Below the pieces are notes generated by a model. The model saw only the letters and a list, made by a program, of their open reading frames with translations. It was not told where the DNA came from and searched no databases. Position numbers and translations under genes: made by a program. Of a DNA stretch of 64,000 nucleotides, positions 34,354-42,379 are shown piece after piece. Within the stretch, counting starts at the first letter, position 1. Each line of letters opens with the position of its first letter. This DNA comes from Chitinophagaceae bacterium (GTDB lineage Bacteria; Bacteroidota; Bacteroidia; Chitinophagales; Chitinophagaceae): contig CANCSS010000002.1 in NCBI GenBank assembly GCA_947380905.1, positions 62,001-126,000 on the forward strand. Direction: 5' to 3'.

Positions 34354-35146
34354 CCTTTTCGGTTTTAACGGCAGTAGCAAATGCTTCAAACGCTTTTGCA
34401 GGATTGGCCTGTTTCATAAAATATTCTCCCATCAAAAATCCATCAAATCCTTCTTTTTTTAATAACTGGTAGGTAGCTAAATCATAAATACCACTTTCTG
34501 CGATACTTAATTTATTCTTAGGCAGTAAAGTTCTTAACTTTAAAGCATGTTCAATGTTTACTTCAAAGGATTTTAAGCTCCTATTGTTAACGCCAACAAA
34601 ATCAACTGCCTCACAGATATGATCTAATTCGGTTTCGTCATGCAATTCTAGCAAAACTTCCATGCCTAATTCTTTGGCGCAGGTGGCTAAGGATTGAGTT
34701 GCTGCAGCACTTAAGCAGCTGGCAATTAATAAAATGACCGAAGCACCGAATGCTTTTGCTTCTATAATTTGAAACTCGTCTATAATAAACTCTTTTCTTA
34801 AAACAGGTACTTCATTTTTTACTGCCGTGCTTAAATCTTCCAAACTGCCTCCAAAAAAATCCATATCAGTTAATACCGAAATGCCCGCTGCTCCATATTG
34901 TGCAAAGGCATTGGTTACTTCTTGCACGCTTGCGGTAGCATGGATGATGCCTTTAGAAGGAGACTTCCTTTTAAATTCAGCAATAATATTGGTTATGGAA
35001 GGGTTTTTTAAATTTGCTTTTAGAGAAAATGAATTTTGAGCAAACAAAGGCATCGCTTCTAGTTGCGCTATACTAATTTGCTTTTTACGTTCAGCTACTT
35101 CCTTAAATTTTTGAGCAACAATGGTTGCTAAAATATTCGTGCTCAT
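34343..35146 (-). CDS. trpC: Indole-3-glycerol phosphate synthase
   Basis: About 267 residues. IIAEFKRKSPSKGII contains the catalytic lysine, GISVLTDMDFFGGSLEDL, VLRKEFIIDEFQI, GVNNRSLKSFEVN and SIAESGIYDLATYQ follow as in TrpC. ATG 35146 overlaps the trpD stop as ATGA; the upstream nine codons of the frame are unlikely. TrpC and TrpF are separate proteins here, not fused as in E. coli. Confidence 0.93.
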   Translation of the reverse strand: MSTNILATIVAQKFKEVAERKKQISIAQLEAMPLFAQNSFSLKANLKNPSITNIIAEFKRKSPSKGIIHATASVQEVTNAFAQYGAAGISVLTDMDFFGGSLEDLSTAVKNEVPVLRKEFIIDEFQIIEAKAFGASVILLIASCLSAAATQSLATCAKELGMEVLLELHDETELDHICEAVDFVGVNNRSLKSFEVNIEHALKLRTLLPKNKLSIAESGIYDLATYQLLKKEGFDGFLMGEYFMKQANPAKAFEAFATAVKTEKDAV

Positions 35147-36135
35147 TGCAAACTGATTAATTTTTGTAAACAATTATTGGCAGCCCCCGACTCCAAACTT
35201 TTTACTGCTGCTTGAAAAGCCAAGTCGTAGTTTTCATATTGTCCAGTTACAAACAAAGCCATTGCTGCATTCGATAGTACAACCGCATTTTGCGACCATG
35301 AGCCTTTGCCTTGAATAATATTTTTAAATATACTGGCCGCTTCTTCGACTGTCTTTCCACCGTGCAATTCTTCACTGAATACCTTTTTCTTGCCTAACTG
35401 ATACGGCGTCATAATGTATTCTCCTTTATTGGTGATGACTTTTGTATCCGTAGTAAGTGCGATTTCATCATAGCCATCCAAACTATGTATCAGCGTGAAA
35501 TCTTTCCCCAAGGTTTGTAAAACATAATTGTATATTCTGGCCATTTCTAAATTATATACGCCAATCAATTGATACCTAGGTTGTGCAGGATTGACAATAG
35601 GGCCTAACATATTAAAAAAGGTACGCACTCCTATATTTCTTCTGATGGGTCCCACTGTTTTTAATGCAGGATGAAATAAAGGTGCATGTAAAAAACAAAT
35701 GCTTGCTTCTTTAACTTCTTTGGACAAAGCCCCTTCGTCATTTTTAAATTGATAACCCAATTGTTCCATTACATTAGAAGCACCACTCACACTAGATGCC
35801 CCATAGTTCCCATGCTTTATTACTGGTTGTCCCGCCCCTGCTACTATAAAACAAGCCAAGGTAGATATATTAAAAGTGTCTTTGCCGTCTCCTCCTGTGC
35901 CCACAATATCAATGGTATTTTCAACTCCAATATTCACTTTTACTGCCAAAGACAATAAAGCATCTCTAAATCCCATTAATTCATCAATGGTGATACTACG
36001 CATTAAATATACCGTCACGAAGGAAGTGATTTCATGTTCGTTGTACACCCCTTGAGATATTTGCACAAGCACTTCCTTGGCTTGTTCGCGACTTAGGGTT
36101 TTATGTTCAAATAAATATTGTAATAACTTTTTCAT
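35143..36135 (-). CDS. trpD: Anthranilate phosphoribosyltransferase
   Basis: Joins anthranilate and PRPP. The 330-residue protein has the substrate motif VGTGGDGKDTFNISTLACFIVAGAG, KHGNYGASSVSGASNVMEQLG and RRNIGVRTFFNMLGPIVNP. It starts two bases after trpG and overlaps trpC by four. Confidence 0.95.
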   Translation of the reverse strand: MKKLLQYLFEHKTLSREQAKEVLVQISQGVYNEHEITSFVTVYLMRSITIDELMGFRDALLSLAVKVNIGVENTIDIVGTGGDGKDTFNISTLACFIVAGAGQPVIKHGNYGASSVSGASNVMEQLGYQFKNDEGALSKEVKEASICFLHAPLFHPALKTVGPIRRNIGVRTFFNMLGPIVNPAQPRYQLIGVYNLEMARIYNYVLQTLGKDFTLIHSLDGYDEIALTTDTKVITNKGEYIMTPYQLGKKKVFSEELHGGKTVEEAASIFKNIIQGKGSWSQNAVVLSNAAMALFVTGQYENYDLAFQAAVKSLESGAANNCLQKLISLQ

Positions 36136-36137
36136 CT

Positions 36138-36707
36138 TTAATTCTTTAACCAGTTTGTTAAAATTTTAGCTCCGTCGGGTGTTAAAACACTTTCGGGATG
36201 AAATTGCACTCCTTTAACATCATAAGTTTTGTGTTCTAAGGACATAATATACCCTTTGTCATCCTTGGAAGTAATCATTAAGTCTGATGGAAAATCTTTT
36301 TCATCTACGACCCAACTATGATATCGACCTACTTCAAATTTTTCGGGCAACCCTTCAAACAAAGCCGAGCTTGCTGTAATATGAATGGGCGTAGCTACTC
36401 CATGATACACTTGTGCTAAGTTGATAAGCTTGCCTCCAAAAGTTTCTCCAATGGCTTGTTGCCCTAAACAAACACCAAAAATTGACTTCGTAGCAGCGTA
36501 CTCTTTAATTAAAGGCAATAACAAACCCGATTCCGATGGCAAACCCGGACCTGGGGACAATAAAATTTTATCATAGTCCTTTACTTTCTCTAAAGCAATT
36601 TCATCGTTCCGAAATACTTCCACAGCAGCTTTTGGTGCCAACTCTTTTATAAGTTGCACTAAATTGTAAGTGAAAGAGTCGTAATTATCAAATACCAATA
36701 TTTTCAT
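36138..36707 (-). CDS. trpG: Anthranilate synthase component II (glutamine amidotransferase)
   Basis: The 189-residue amidotransferase has ILVFDNYDSFTYNLVQ, LLSPGPGLPSESG, the nucleophile in FGVCLGQQAIGE and the His-Glu pair in GVQFHPESVLTPDG. It is a stand-alone TrpG placed next to trpE and could also serve a PabB, as in organisms with one amphibolic subunit. Confidence 0.93.
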   Translation of the reverse strand: MKILVFDNYDSFTYNLVQLIKELAPKAAVEVFRNDEIALEKVKDYDKILLSPGPGLPSESGLLLPLIKEYAATKSIFGVCLGQQAIGETFGGKLINLAQVYHGVATPIHITASSALFEGLPEKFEVGRYHSWVVDEKDFPSDLMITSKDDKGYIMSLEHKTYDVKGVQFHPESVLTPDGAKILTNWLKN

Positions 36708-36723
36708 TTTTTCTAATTTCTTT

Positions 36724-38136
36724 CTATTGATGAATTTTTTCCGCCAAAACCATTGCAGTCTTTAACGCATTCAATTTATTGTTTACTTCTTGCAATTCAT
36801 TTTCAGGAACACTTGCCGCTACTACCCCAGCACCTGCTTGATAAGTAAGCGTATTTTGCTTACTTAAGAAGGTACGTATCATAATAGCCTGATTGCAAGA
36901 ACCATCAAATCCTACAAAACCAATACATCCTCCGTAATAAGATCGCTTAGTAGGCTCTATAGCATCAATCAATTGCATGGCTTTGAATTTTGGCGCTCCA
37001 CTTAAAGTACCCGCTGGAAAAGTTTTTGAAACCAATTGAAAAGGATTCGACCCCTTGGCCACCTTTCCCTCAACCTCACTTACCAAATGAATCACATGAC
37101 TGTAATAATGTACTTGACGGTATTGTTTTACTTTCACTTCGGTACATACCCTGCTTAAATCATTTCTTGCCAAATCTACCAACATCACATGCTCTGCATT
37201 TTCTTTCGGATCCTCTAGTAATTTCTGGGTCATTAATATATCAGTAGCTTCGTCTCCACTGCGCTTAAAGGTACCTGCAATGGGATGCACTATTGCTTTT
37301 CCGTTTTTGATAATAATTTGCGCCTCAGGCGAAGAACCCATTAATTTATAATCGCCATAATCAAAGAAAAATAAATAAGGCGATGGGTTGATATTTCTTA
37401 AAGTACGGTAAACATTGAATTCATCTCCCTGAAAACTTTGTTGAAAACGTCTGCTTAATACAATTTGGAACACGTCCCCTCTCATACAATGTTGAATGCC
37501 TTTCTTTACTGCTTCCCGATATTGATCATCTGTTAAATTTGAAGTTTCCTCGCCATTCATGGTAAAAGGATATTGAGGCACATCTTTGCTTTTAATAAAC
37601 GAGACCAAGGCCACTGATTCTGAAACAACGCCTGCTAATTGATTTTCACAAATATAAATTTCATCTTTAAAATGGTTGAAAGCTATTACATATTGATACA
37701 ATCTATAGCGCATCAATGGAATGATAGGCACCCCTTCTTTAAATTGAATGGTATCAAAAAAAGGAATGGCGTCATAAGAAGTATATCCATACAAACCTTG
37801 TGCAAAAGCAGCTTCTTTTATTTCAGCCCCTTTCATTTCATATTGTTGCATGTATGACCAGATTCGATCTGGTGCAGCATGCACCTCTTTAATCAACTCT
37901 TTTTCTGGTTCTTGATTGGGATACTTGTATTCGATTTCATTAAAAGAAGATATTTCAATTCCCCCAATTGCATTTACACCAATAAAGGAATAACTATTTT
38001 CAGAAGCATGCGAATCGGTACTTTCCAATAAAATAGTATCCCTGAATCGATCTCTCAAACGGAGATAAATCCCAACAGGTGTAAATGTGTCTGCCAACAT
38101 TTTTGTGACAGTAGTCGTAATAGTAATTTTTTGCAT
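36724..38136 (-). CDS. trpE: Anthranilate synthase component I
   Basis: The 470-residue protein makes anthranilate from chorismate. DTILLESTDSHASENSYSFIGV is the N-terminal LLES region that binds tryptophan for feedback inhibition. HPIAGTFKRSGDEATD, ENAEHVMLVDLARNDLSRV, FPAGTLSGAPKFKAMQ and YYGGCIGFVGFDG are the chorismate-binding motifs. It is the first trp structural gene, and translation starts 87 bases after the leader-peptide stop, beyond the attenuator hairpin. Confidence 0.95.
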   Translation of the reverse strand: MQKITITTTVTKMLADTFTPVGIYLRLRDRFRDTILLESTDSHASENSYSFIGVNAIGGIEISSFNEIEYKYPNQEPEKELIKEVHAAPDRIWSYMQQYEMKGAEIKEAAFAQGLYGYTSYDAIPFFDTIQFKEGVPIIPLMRYRLYQYVIAFNHFKDEIYICENQLAGVVSESVALVSFIKSKDVPQYPFTMNGEETSNLTDDQYREAVKKGIQHCMRGDVFQIVLSRRFQQSFQGDEFNVYRTLRNINPSPYLFFFDYGDYKLMGSSPEAQIIIKNGKAIVHPIAGTFKRSGDEATDILMTQKLLEDPKENAEHVMLVDLARNDLSRVCTEVKVKQYRQVHYYSHVIHLVSEVEGKVAKGSNPFQLVSKTFPAGTLSGAPKFKAMQLIDAIEPTKRSYYGGCIGFVGFDGSCNQAIMIRTFLSKQNTLTYQAGAGVVAASVPENELQEVNNKLNALKTAMVLAEKIHQ

Positions 38137-38160
38137 CTTTCTATTCTTCGGTCTTTCGTT

Positions 38161-38193
38161 AAAAAAACAAACCCCAACATAGCTGTTAGGGTT
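38161..38193 (-). terminator. trp operon attenuator hairpin
   Basis: On the minus strand AACCCTAACA pairs with TGTTGGGGTT (10 pairs, one G-T) around a four-base loop, then TG and seven T follow: an intrinsic terminator ahead of trpE. The 5' arm (ACCCTAAC) is also complementary over eight bases to GTTAGGGT at 38231-38238, inside the leader ORF downstream of its Trp codons. A ribosome stalled at those codons would leave that segment free to form the antiterminator. Confidence 0.85.
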
Positions 38194-38223
38194 GATGTAT
38201 AAATTGACAATATAGTTATGTCA

Positions 38224-38280
38224 CTACAATACCCTAACGGATTTTGTATGCCACCACCATATATTGTTTGTTTGTTTCAT
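38224..38280 (-). CDS. trpL: trp operon leader peptide
   Basis: This 18-codon ORF encodes MKQTNNIWWWHTKSVRVL and then TAG. Three consecutive TGG codons at positions 8-10 are a strong sign of ribosome-mediated attenuation. Codons 15-17 (GTT AGG GTA) contain the antiterminator strand. A ribosome paused at WWW exposes it; a ribosome reaching the stop covers it, so the terminator forms. The ATG lies seven bases after a TAATTTTG box, so the mRNA probably begins within a few bases of the start codon. Seen directly in sequence; regulation is inferred from the arrangement. Confidence 0.85.
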   Translation of the reverse strand: MKQTNNIWWWHTKSVRVL

Positions 38281-38287
38281 TCTATTA

Positions 38288-38319
38288 CAAAATTAAGGAA
38301 ATGTACTTTTTCTACCAAA
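38288..38319 (-). promoter_or_regulatory. trp promoter
   Basis: On the minus strand TTTG (38316-38319), a 20-base spacer and TAATTTTG (38288-38295) match both elements and the spacing of the Bacteroidota housekeeping promoter. The transcript should begin within seven bases of the trpL ATG. It means the embedded trp operon can be transcribed apart from the upstream his genes. Confidence 0.75.
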
Positions 38320-38353
38320 TAAACCTAGCAAGAATACGATCAGCTGTTAGGCC

Positions 38354-39484
38354 TTACAAAACCCCTTTGGTACTGGGCAATTGGTCGCTGTCCGGGGAGC
38401 GTCGAACCGCCATTTTAATGGCTTTGGCAAAAGCTTTGAAAATAGCCTCTATCTTATGGTGTTCATTTTCGCCCTGGCAGCTGATATTTAAATTGCATTT
38501 AGCAGCGTCACTGAAAGATTTGAAAAAATGGAAAAACATTTCTGTGGGCATCTCTCCTACCTTCTCTCTTTTAAAACTCGCATCCCAAACGATCCAATTA
38601 CGTCCTCCAAAATCAATCAATACTTTTGCTTCTGCTTCATCCATGGGCAAGGCATAGCCATATCTTTCCATCCCTCTTTTATCGCTAAGCCCTTTGGCAA
38701 AGGCCTCCCCCAATGCCAAACCAACATCTTCAATAGTATGGTGTTCGTCTATATGCAAATCACCATCACATTGAATGGATAAATCAATAGCCCCGTGTCT
38801 GGCTATTTGCTCCAACATGTGATCAAAAAATCCAAGTCCCGTATGAATGTTTGCATTTCCTTTTCCATCCATATTTAAGTCGACGCTAATTTTTGTTTCT
38901 TTAGTATTGCGCTCATGTTTTACCAAGCGTAAACCTAATTTCAAAAAAGAATAAATAGCAGCCCAACTATTTGTTTCAAATGCAATAGTGCTTCTTAATT
39001 CTTTTTCTTGGTCTGCAGTAAGCGCATGATTGTCATTGGTAAAATAAATGGCTTTGCAACCTATATTTTTCGCCAATTGAATGTCACTCCAACGATCTCC
39101 AATCACAAAAGAATTGGCGATATCAAAATCTTTATGGTTCATGAAATGCTTCACCAATCCTATACCTGGTTTGCGTGTGGGCGCATTGTCCTTTGCAAAA
39201 GTGGTATCAATTAAAACTTCATCAAATACAAAACCTTCTCCAGCCAAAGTTCTGAGCATCAATTGCTGAAAGGGTTCAAACTGCGTTGTAGGATAAGCCG
39301 CTGTGCCTAAACCGTCTTGGTTGGTGACCATTACTTTATAATAACCCAAGTCGGCAGCAATTTTATGTAAATGACTTATAGATCCAGATACAAAACTTGT
39401 TTTTTCAATGGCGTCAATTTGAAAATCTGTTTTCGGCTCTTCTAATATCACTCCGTCTCTGTCTATAAATAAAATAGGTCGCAT
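38354..39484 (-). CDS. hisB: Bifunctional histidinol-phosphatase / imidazoleglycerol-phosphate dehydratase
   Basis: The 376-residue protein joins a HAD-type histidinol-phosphatase (PILFIDRDGVILEEP with the nucleophile aspartate; VTNQDGLGT; VIGDRWSDIQLAKNIG) to an IGP dehydratase (GLGFFDHMLEQIARHGAIDL; DEHHTIEDVGLALGEAF; the second HHKIEAIFKAFAKA) from about residue 185. The two-domain form is known in Bacteroidota and enteric bacteria. It lies 28 bases after the cytochrome c gene and just before the trp promoter. Confidence 0.94.
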   Translation of the reverse strand: MRPILFIDRDGVILEEPKTDFQIDAIEKTSFVSGSISHLHKIAADLGYYKVMVTNQDGLGTAAYPTTQFEPFQQLMLRTLAGEGFVFDEVLIDTTFAKDNAPTRKPGIGLVKHFMNHKDFDIANSFVIGDRWSDIQLAKNIGCKAIYFTNDNHALTADQEKELRSTIAFETNSWAAIYSFLKLGLRLVKHERNTKETKISVDLNMDGKGNANIHTGLGFFDHMLEQIARHGAIDLSIQCDGDLHIDEHHTIEDVGLALGEAFAKGLSDKRGMERYGYALPMDEAEAKVLIDFGGRNWIVWDASFKREKVGEMPTEMFFHFFKSFSDAAKCNLNISCQGENEHHKIEAIFKAFAKAIKMAVRRSPDSDQLPSTKGVL

Positions 39485-39512
39485 TTTGTATGATTGTACT
39501 TTTAAAAACTTG

Positions 39513-39941
39513 TTACTTTTTGTTGGACTTATTTTTTACTAACGCCCCATTTACTTGTGCTAAAGAAACTAAGCCCGCTTTATTGGACCAGCTATTTCTT
39601 ATGTAACTTAATACATCGGCAATATTTTCTGCTGTTAAATCGGGCATGGCTATCATCGCATTATTATAATACATTCCATCTATTGCCACCCGCTCATCCA
39701 ATCCATTCTTAATAATTTTAACCATTCTAGCAATGTCTTTTCCATTGACAGCTGTTGAACCATCAAGTGGCGGATTCATATTTGGAACACCTCCTCCATC
39801 GGCTTGATGACATACCAAACACCGGGTTTCAAATATTTTTTTACCTTTAATTAAATTTTGCGCATTGACCATTTGGGTGCTTAACATCATGCCTATAAAA
39901 ATGCACGTGATGGTAAAAAAATTTCCTCTTTTATTGCCCAT
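39513..39941 (-). CDS. Secreted cytochrome c
   Basis: The 142-residue protein has an N-terminal signal helix (FFTITCIFIGMMLSTQMVNAQ) and a class I cytochrome c domain with haem motif CLVCHQADGGGVPNMNPPL and a likely methionine ligand in NAMIAMPDL. It follows the sugar dehydrogenase by 46 bases and precedes hisB by 28 bases on the same strand. It is the probable electron acceptor of that dehydrogenase in the periplasm. It has no role in histidine synthesis that I know of. Confidence 0.85.
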   Translation of the reverse strand: MGNKRGNFFTITCIFIGMMLSTQMVNAQNLIKGKKIFETRCLVCHQADGGGVPNMNPPLDGSTAVNGKDIARMVKIIKNGLDERVAIDGMYYNNAMIAMPDLTAENIADVLSYIRNSWSNKAGLVSLAQVNGALVKNKSNKK

Positions 39942-39987
39942 TTTCTAACGAATCTTTTAAATTATTTAATATTTAGTTTTGACTTGA

Positions 39988-41244
39988 CTACTTAAGGTAA
40001 CTGATTTTAAAGATAGACCCCTTGGTATCATCACTTACATAAATAGAACCATCTGGACCTTGTGCCAATCCACAAGGTCTGGCTTTCGCCTTACTTGTAT
40101 TGGTTACTTTAACACCGTTTTCTACTCCTGCAAATCCATTGGCAAAAATTTCCCACTCCCCTGTAGCTTTTCCATCTTTAAATGGCACAAAGGCTACAAA
40201 AAATCCTTCTTGAGGCAAGGGTGCTCTATTCCATGATCCATGGAAACTAATAAATGCCCCATTCTTATATTTCTCAGGAAATTGATTTCCTGTATAAAAC
40301 AATACCCCCATTGGCGCCATATGTGCAGGAAATGCTACTGCTGGATCTTTAAATTCATTGGACCCTTCTTTTTTGCCATCTCCACCGTATTCAGGAGCAA
40401 CCATTTTTTTATGTTGACTTGGGTCATAATATACATAAGGCCATCCTGCATTATCGCCCTCGTTGATGGCATAAAATGTTTCAGCAGGCAATTCTGCGTT
40501 TTGCGCATCTGTATATAAATTTGGGAAAAAAGTATTTAATTGATCACGTCCATGTTGTGCCACAAATAATTGATTGGTAGCTGTATTCCAATCCAACCCA
40601 ACTACATTTCTTAAACCCGTCGCGTATCTTTTTCCGTCTTTATAAGTTTGATTTGCTTTGCTTCCATCAAATTTCCAGATACCGCCTGCAGAATCTAAGA
40701 TTGGACAAGGCTTCATGCCTTCAGAACCTGGAGTTCTATCTTTGGTCTGACATGCATTTGAATAAGCTCCAATATTTACATATATATTATTGGCTTTATC
40801 AAAGGTAATAGACTTTGAATTGTGTTGTCTTCTGTCAATTAACCCACTCACTATCGTAACAGGAGAAAGTGGATTGACTACTTCATCTTTGCTATTTAAT
40901 TCATATTTGAAAATAGCTTCGTTGGAACTTGCGTACAAACTATTTCCTTTCACATAAATTCCTGTTCCACCATATTTGCCCCATCCAGAAATTTTTTCTG
41001 CAATGCCATCTTGATTGGCATCTTCTAATCTAACAATACTGTTGCCTTCTTTGTTGGGGTAATTTAATTTGGCAAAGAGTACTCCAGATTTTGTAATGGC
41101 AATATGCCTTGCACTTCCAACATTCTCGGCAAATAAGTTGGCTTTAAAACCCGCTGGCAACGTTAATCCCGCATTGTCCTGTGCGATACCGCTAACTGCG
41201 TTAATACATAGTGCTAAGCAACATAATGTTAATCCCTTTTTCAT
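39988..41244 (-). CDS. PQQ-type sugar/sorbosone dehydrogenase-like protein
   Basis: The 418-residue protein has a signal peptide (LCCLALCINAVSGIAQ) and a six-bladed beta-propeller: LPAGFKANLFAENVGSARHIAITKSGVLFAKL, DRTPGSEG, RNVVGLDWNTATNQLFVAQHGRDQL, EGDNAGWPYVYYD, SFHGSWNRAP, and RPCGLAQGPDGSIYVSDDTKGSIFKI at the end. This is the glucose/sorbosone dehydrogenase family that often uses PQQ. I see no PQQ synthesis genes, so cofactor use is unproven. It lies between hisC and the cytochrome c gene. Confidence 0.8.
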   Translation of the reverse strand: MKKGLTLCCLALCINAVSGIAQDNAGLTLPAGFKANLFAENVGSARHIAITKSGVLFAKLNYPNKEGNSIVRLEDANQDGIAEKISGWGKYGGTGIYVKGNSLYASSNEAIFKYELNSKDEVVNPLSPVTIVSGLIDRRQHNSKSITFDKANNIYVNIGAYSNACQTKDRTPGSEGMKPCPILDSAGGIWKFDGSKANQTYKDGKRYATGLRNVVGLDWNTATNQLFVAQHGRDQLNTFFPNLYTDAQNAELPAETFYAINEGDNAGWPYVYYDPSQHKKMVAPEYGGDGKKEGSNEFKDPAVAFPAHMAPMGVLFYTGNQFPEKYKNGAFISFHGSWNRAPLPQEGFFVAFVPFKDGKATGEWEIFANGFAGVENGVKVTNTSKAKARPCGLAQGPDGSIYVSDDTKGSIFKISYLK

Positions 41245-41305
41245 ATAATGTTATTGTTTATTTAAAAAGTTATGAACCTGTAATTTAATAAATTCTTTCT
41301 ATAAT

Positions 41306-42376
41306 TTAACCATTTACAAAAGCCAAATCAATCCATTTTGCCATGGCGTCTACCAATTGTGTATTCTCTTGCTCTGTTCCTATCGTTATTCTTAAACTAT
41401 CGCTACAATTTTCAAGACTGGATCGGTCTCTTACCACAATTCCTTGTGTTAATAAATAACGATACAGTTCCGTGGCTTTGGGAATTTTGACCAATAAAAA
41501 ATTAGTGTCTGAAGGATATACTTCCTGCACCTGTGGCATGCTAGCAATGACTTCCGCTAAGGCATTGCGCATGTCCACCAAATGCGCAATCATGTCATTT
41601 ACTTGACCCACTTCTTCCAATGCAGTCAAAGCCAATTCTTGAGTAACTATATTAATATTGTAAGGAGGTTTTACTTTATTCATGTACTTAATAATGGTAT
41701 TGCTTGCAAAACACATGCCCAATCTAAGCCCGGCCAATCCCCAGGCTTTACTTAATGTTTGCAAAACCACTAAATTGGGATAATCAATTAAAGATTGCGC
41801 AAATGATTTTTGCTTAGAGAAATTAATATAGGCCTCGTCTACTACCACCAACCCATGAAAGTGATTTAATATTGTTTCAATGTCAATTCTATCCAGCGAA
41901 TTACCAGTTGGATTGTTGGGGGAACAAATCCATATTATTTTTGTGTGCTCATTTACGAGTTGTTCTATGTGTGCCACATTTAATTGAAAATTAGGCAAAA
42001 GGGGCGCTGATTTTATTTCAATATTATTGATGTTGGCACCCACTTCATACATGGGATAGGTGGGTGGACAAATTATAATATTGTCTTTGCCTGGTTCACA
42101 AAATGTACGATATAATATATCAATACACTCGTCGCTTCCATTGCCCATGAATATTTGTTCTGCATTTATTTGTTTGATAAAAGCCAACTTTTCTTTTACC
42201 TTTTTTTGATAAGGATCGGGGTATCTATTGTACCACTTTGTCAATGGAGAGCCTAAGCTGTTTTCATTGGCATCCAATAAGACATTGGCTTCTCCAGTAT
42301 ATTCATCTTTCGCAGAAGAATAGGCTTTTAAAGTTTCTATATTGGGTCTTACAATTTTTTTTAAATCAAAATTCAT
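41306..42376 (-). CDS. hisC: Histidinol-phosphate aminotransferase
   Basis: PLP-dependent class I/II aminotransferase of 356 residues. LLDANENSLGSPL is the HisC substrate region, FMGNGSDECIDIL, ICSPNNPTGN, VVDEAYINFS and the PLP lysine in LQTLSKAWGLAGLRLG are all present. The start lies three bases after the hisD stop. A 61-base gap follows before the non-his dehydrogenase gene. Confidence 0.95.
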   Translation of the reverse strand: MNFDLKKIVRPNIETLKAYSSAKDEYTGEANVLLDANENSLGSPLTKWYNRYPDPYQKKVKEKLAFIKQINAEQIFMGNGSDECIDILYRTFCEPGKDNIIICPPTYPMYEVGANINNIEIKSAPLLPNFQLNVAHIEQLVNEHTKIIWICSPNNPTGNSLDRIDIETILNHFHGLVVVDEAYINFSKQKSFAQSLIDYPNLVVLQTLSKAWGLAGLRLGMCFASNTIIKYMNKVKPPYNINIVTQELALTALEEVGQVNDMIAHLVDMRNALAEVIASMPQVQEVYPSDTNFLLVKIPKATELYRYLLTQGIVVRDRSSLENCSDSLRITIGTEQENTQLVDAMAKWIDLAFVNG

Positions 42377-42379
42377 AAC

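Noticed and set aside
38244..38657. 137-residue plus-strand reading frame opposite hisB and the trp leader
   Set aside because: It is antisense to the well-supported hisB C-terminus and trpL and shows no recognisable motif.
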